Assembly: GCF_000950575.1 (NCBI RefSeq)
Contig: NZ_CP011005.1
Span: 310,001-374,000, forward strand
Source of the DNA: Psychromicrobium lacuslunae
GTDB lineage: Bacteria > Actinomycetota > Actinomycetes > Actinomycetales > Micrococcaceae
Direction: 5' to 3'
DNA: 64,000 nucleotides
Shown: piece by piece, positions 61,751 to 64,000 of the stretch
Layout: the number at the start of each line of letters is the position of its first letter
Numbering within the stretch: the stretch's first letter is position 1
Notes under the pieces: model-generated
The model's database searches: none
Told to the model about the DNA's origin: nothing
Seen by the model: the letters and a program-made list of their open reading frames with translations, nothing else
Program-made: the position numbers and the translations under genes

Positions 61751-62863
61751 ATGAAGCTTTCGCAGCCGGACATCTCAGCACTTCGTTCAGTACAGAGCCG
61801 CTCCATCTCTCCGGAGAACTTCGACGGCTCGAAGGGCGGCGGCGGAAGGGCTACCGAAGGCACCGGGGCCGCCTGTGCGGTGGACCTCGGAGTGGGTTGG
61901 AAGGTTTCACCCTCGGTGGACATCGCCGGGCACAGCACCTTTGAGATGGCGAATATCACCGGTGCCGGAAAGGTCACCCACATTTGGCTGACCACGCACC
62001 GAGATCACTGGCGAAGCCTGGTGCTACGGGCCTATTGGGACGATGCCACGGAACCAGCAATTGAGGTACCACTCGGCGATTTCTTCGCTAACGGTTGGGG
62101 AAAGTTCGCTCAAGTATCATCGGCGATGGTCGCTTCAAACCCGCACGGCGGTTTCAATTCCTATTGGCCAATGCCGTTCGCCAAGAATGCCCGGTTCACT
62201 ATTGAGAACCTGGTGGAGAACCAGGCGACGGTGTACTACCAGGTCAGCTATGAAAGTTATCCCGAGGCCGAAGAAGTTGCTGGCCTGGGATATTTCCACG
62301 CCCAATTCCAGCGGTCGAATCCGCTGCCGGATAAGCAGACTCATCCCATCCTGACCGGGATTGAAGGAAGCGGTCACTACGTCGGCACTTATATGGCCTG
62401 GGGAGTGAACAGCCCCGGTTGGTGGGGCGAGGGCGAAATCAAGTTCTACCTGGATGGCGATAGGGAGCAGCCGGACGGTGCCTGGCCAACCATTGCTGGC
62501 ACCGGCACCGAAGATTACTTCGGTGGTGCCTGGAACTTCGACGTGCCCGGCCAGGGTTACACCGAATACAACACCCCGTACCTGGGCATGCCGCAGGTGA
62601 TCCGGCCAGACGGTCTGTACCACTCACAGCAGCGATTCGGCCTTTATCGATGGCACGTGATGGACCCCATTCACTTCCAGCAGGATCTCACAGTTGATAT
62701 TCAGGCTTTAGGCTGGCGTTCGCGGCACCGCTATAACCCGCTGCATGACGATATCGCCTCGACCGCCTTCTTCTACCTTGATCGACCAGCGACCAATCGC
62801 CCGGAATTCCCCAGCGCCGATGACTTGGAGCTCGCCGGGGAACCCATGCAACCGTTGAGCTGA
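61751..62863 (+). CDS. DUF2961 / GH172-type glycoside hydrolase
   Basis: A 370-residue protein of the DUF2961 family, now GH172. Members include difructose-dianhydride-forming alpha-fructofuranosidases and D-arabinanases. The hallmark AGTGTEDYFGGAWNF carries E254, a likely catalytic acid, and E272 in GYTEYNTP is a second candidate. Two jelly-roll domains fit the length. There is no signal peptide, so it acts inside the cell. AAAGG precedes the ATG. It is followed five bases later by a sugar-binding protein gene, and a LacI operator lies upstream: a substrate-induced glycan-use operon. Confidence 0.9.
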   Translation: MKLSQPDISALRSVQSRSISPENFDGSKGGGGRATEGTGAACAVDLGVGWKVSPSVDIAGHSTFEMANITGAGKVTHIWLTTHRDHWRSLVLRAYWDDATEPAIEVPLGDFFANGWGKFAQVSSAMVASNPHGGFNSYWPMPFAKNARFTIENLVENQATVYYQVSYESYPEAEEVAGLGYFHAQFQRSNPLPDKQTHPILTGIEGSGHYVGTYMAWGVNSPGWWGEGEIKFYLDGDREQPDGAWPTIAGTGTEDYFGGAWNFDVPGQGYTEYNTPYLGMPQVIRPDGLYHSQQRFGLYRWHVMDPIHFQQDLTVDIQALGWRSRHRYNPLHDDIASTAFFYLDRPATNRPEFPSADDLELAGEPMQPLS

Positions 62864-62868
62864 TCCTG

Positions 62869-64000
62869 ATGGTTGCCGAGTCTATTGCTCGCAGAAGCCT
62901 GATTAAAGGCGGTCTCTCGGCGGCTGCGCTCTCGGTCGGAGCGCTCGCGGCTGGCAGTGCGCTGGCTGGCTGCGCGCCTTCATCGAAGTCCGAAGAGCCG
63001 CTACAGTTCTGGCAGTTCTATGCCCCGGCACCACAGCAAACCGGGCCGCTGGTGCAGCAGAGCAAATGGTTCATGGACGCGGTTGACTCCTGGAACAAGA
63101 AGAATAGCCAGCAGGTGAAACCGGTCTTCATTCCGGCCTATACCAATCCCGCTAACACCAGGCTGGCCACCGCTTTTGCGGCCAATGCGGGGCCGGATAT
63201 CTTCTTGCTCAGCCCGGGCGATTTCCTGCGTTATTACAACGGTGATGCGCTACTGGACCTGGCGCCGTACATGAGCCAGGACGCAATCGACGACTTCTAC
63301 CCGGAGGCGTTAGGCACCCGAAAAGTCGGCGACGGTATCTACGGACTGCCGATGGAGATCGAGCCACTGGCACTGATCTACAACCAAAAGTCTTTTGAGA
63401 AGGCCGGACTCTCCGAAGCCGATGTGCCCAAGAACTGGGAACAAATGCTCGACGTCGGAGAGAAACTGAGTACCAACTCGCAGGCCGGTTTGGTGCTGGA
63501 AGTGGTACCCGGCTATTACCAGAACTTCACCTTTTACCCCTGGCTCTGGCAGGGCAAGGGTGATGTGGTGGACCCGGCGACGCAACGGCCGCAACTGGCT
63601 GAGGCGCCCTTCCAGAATGCTTTGGACCTCTTCGGTCAAAGTATTAAGCGGGGTATCTCGCCGCGCACACTGCCCGCTAACGGGGACCTTCCGGTGGCCT
63701 TCAAAGCTGGCTATGCAGCCATGTGGCAAAGCGGCATCTGGCAGCTTGCCGCTTTCAAACAGGAAACCCCGGACCTGCCCTATGGAATAGCGCCGCTGCC
63801 AACCCCGAAGGGCGGCGAACCCCGAACCATCCTGGGCGGTTGGGCCTGGGTGGTCAATAAACACGGCCGGAACCCTGAAGCGGCCGCCAAATTCGTGGTC
63901 GAAACCATGGGCAGCATGAGCGAGGAAAGCATAAAACGGGTTTCTGACTGGTGCTTCGGTGCTAAGTCAGACATGTCGCCGCGGAAGTCCTCGGAAAAGC
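62869..64000 (+). CDS. ABC sugar-binding lipoprotein, 5' part
   Basis: The gene runs off the right edge; 377 codons are visible. The N-terminus has a twin-arginine-like IARRSLIKGG, a hydrophobic stretch and a lipobox LAGC (Cys near residue 35), so it is probably a Tat-exported lipoprotein. The mature part is a family 1 extracellular solute-binding protein: GPDIFLLSPGDFLRYYNG, then GLPMEIEPLALIYNQKSFEK, then GWAWVVNKHGRNPEAAAKFV. It should bind the sugar that the GH172 enzyme next door handles; permease genes are expected beyond the window. Confidence 0.92.
   Translation, partial: MVAESIARRSLIKGGLSAAALSVGALAAGSALAGCAPSSKSEEPLQFWQFYAPAPQQTGPLVQQSKWFMDAVDSWNKKNSQQVKPVFIPAYTNPANTRLATAFAANAGPDIFLLSPGDFLRYYNGDALLDLAPYMSQDAIDDFYPEALGTRKVGDGIYGLPMEIEPLALIYNQKSFEKAGLSEADVPKNWEQMLDVGEKLSTNSQAGLVLEVVPGYYQNFTFYPWLWQGKGDVVDPATQRPQLAEAPFQNALDLFGQSIKRGISPRTLPANGDLPVAFKAGYAAMWQSGIWQLAAFKQETPDLPYGIAPLPTPKGGEPRTILGGWAWVVNKHGRNPEAAAKFVVETMGSMSEESIKRVSDWCFGAKSDMSPRKSSEK

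Overview
The window is a 64 kb stretch of an actinobacterial chromosome with moderately high GC, nearly fully coding, with no insertion sequence, phage, CRISPR array or RNA gene that I could see. Gene content and order (rip1-ispG-GNAT; proS; APH/DUF4439-rimP-nusA-ylxR-infB-rbfA-truB; ribF-rpsO-pnp-M16 peptidase; dapB-dapA-rnj) fit the family Micrococcaceae (Arthrobacter / Renibacterium / Psychromicrobium type). Family placement is inference from gene order and protein style; genus is not settled.

Layout. 0-4.5 kb: end of a site-2 protease, a SatD/SatE-like pair under an unusual periodic operator, a YciI protein, ispG and a GNAT protein. 4.5-9.3 kb: an alpha/beta hydrolase diverging from a TetR gene, a lone WXG100-like protein, and a PadR-ABC-ABC-TetR exporter operon. 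9.4-12 kb: proS and a TSUP permease. 12-22.8 kb: the translation/transcription cluster (rimP, nusA, ylxR, infB, rbfA, truB) with an aminotransferase. 22.8-29.1 kb: small membrane proteins, mdh, ribF, an MDR oxidoreductase and a GlxA-type regulator. 29.1-33.7 kb: rpsO, pnp and an M16 peptidase. 33.8-37.1 kb: a large sortase-type surface protein and a YqhA membrane protein.

37.2-53.9 kb is the most interesting part. Molybdenum cofactor genes (moaA, moaD, moeA, moaC, mogA, moaE) and molybdate uptake (modA, modB) flank two membrane-anchored molybdo-oxidoreductases, a two-component system, and a set made of an MTA phosphorylase, a sugar epimerase, a GT2 transferase, a DUF2064 transferase and a GT-C membrane transferase. 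That last set resembles the Mycobacterium tuberculosis Rv0535-Rv0541c region linked to methylthioxylose capping of lipoarabinomannan. I infer a cell-envelope methylthio-sugar pathway, possibly coupled to a molybdenum-dependent sulfide/sulfoxide redox step.

53.9-64 kb: an MFS transporter, dapB, dapA, two hydrolases, RNase J, and the start of a sugar locus (GH172-type glycosidase and an ABC sugar-binding lipoprotein) behind a LacI-type operator.

Two genome-style features run through the window. At least twelve genes, mostly operon heads, begin exactly six bases after a -10-like hexamer, which suggests leaderless mRNAs. Several intergenic gaps hold long near-perfect inverted repeats (16-26 base arms), two pairs of which are related in sequence.
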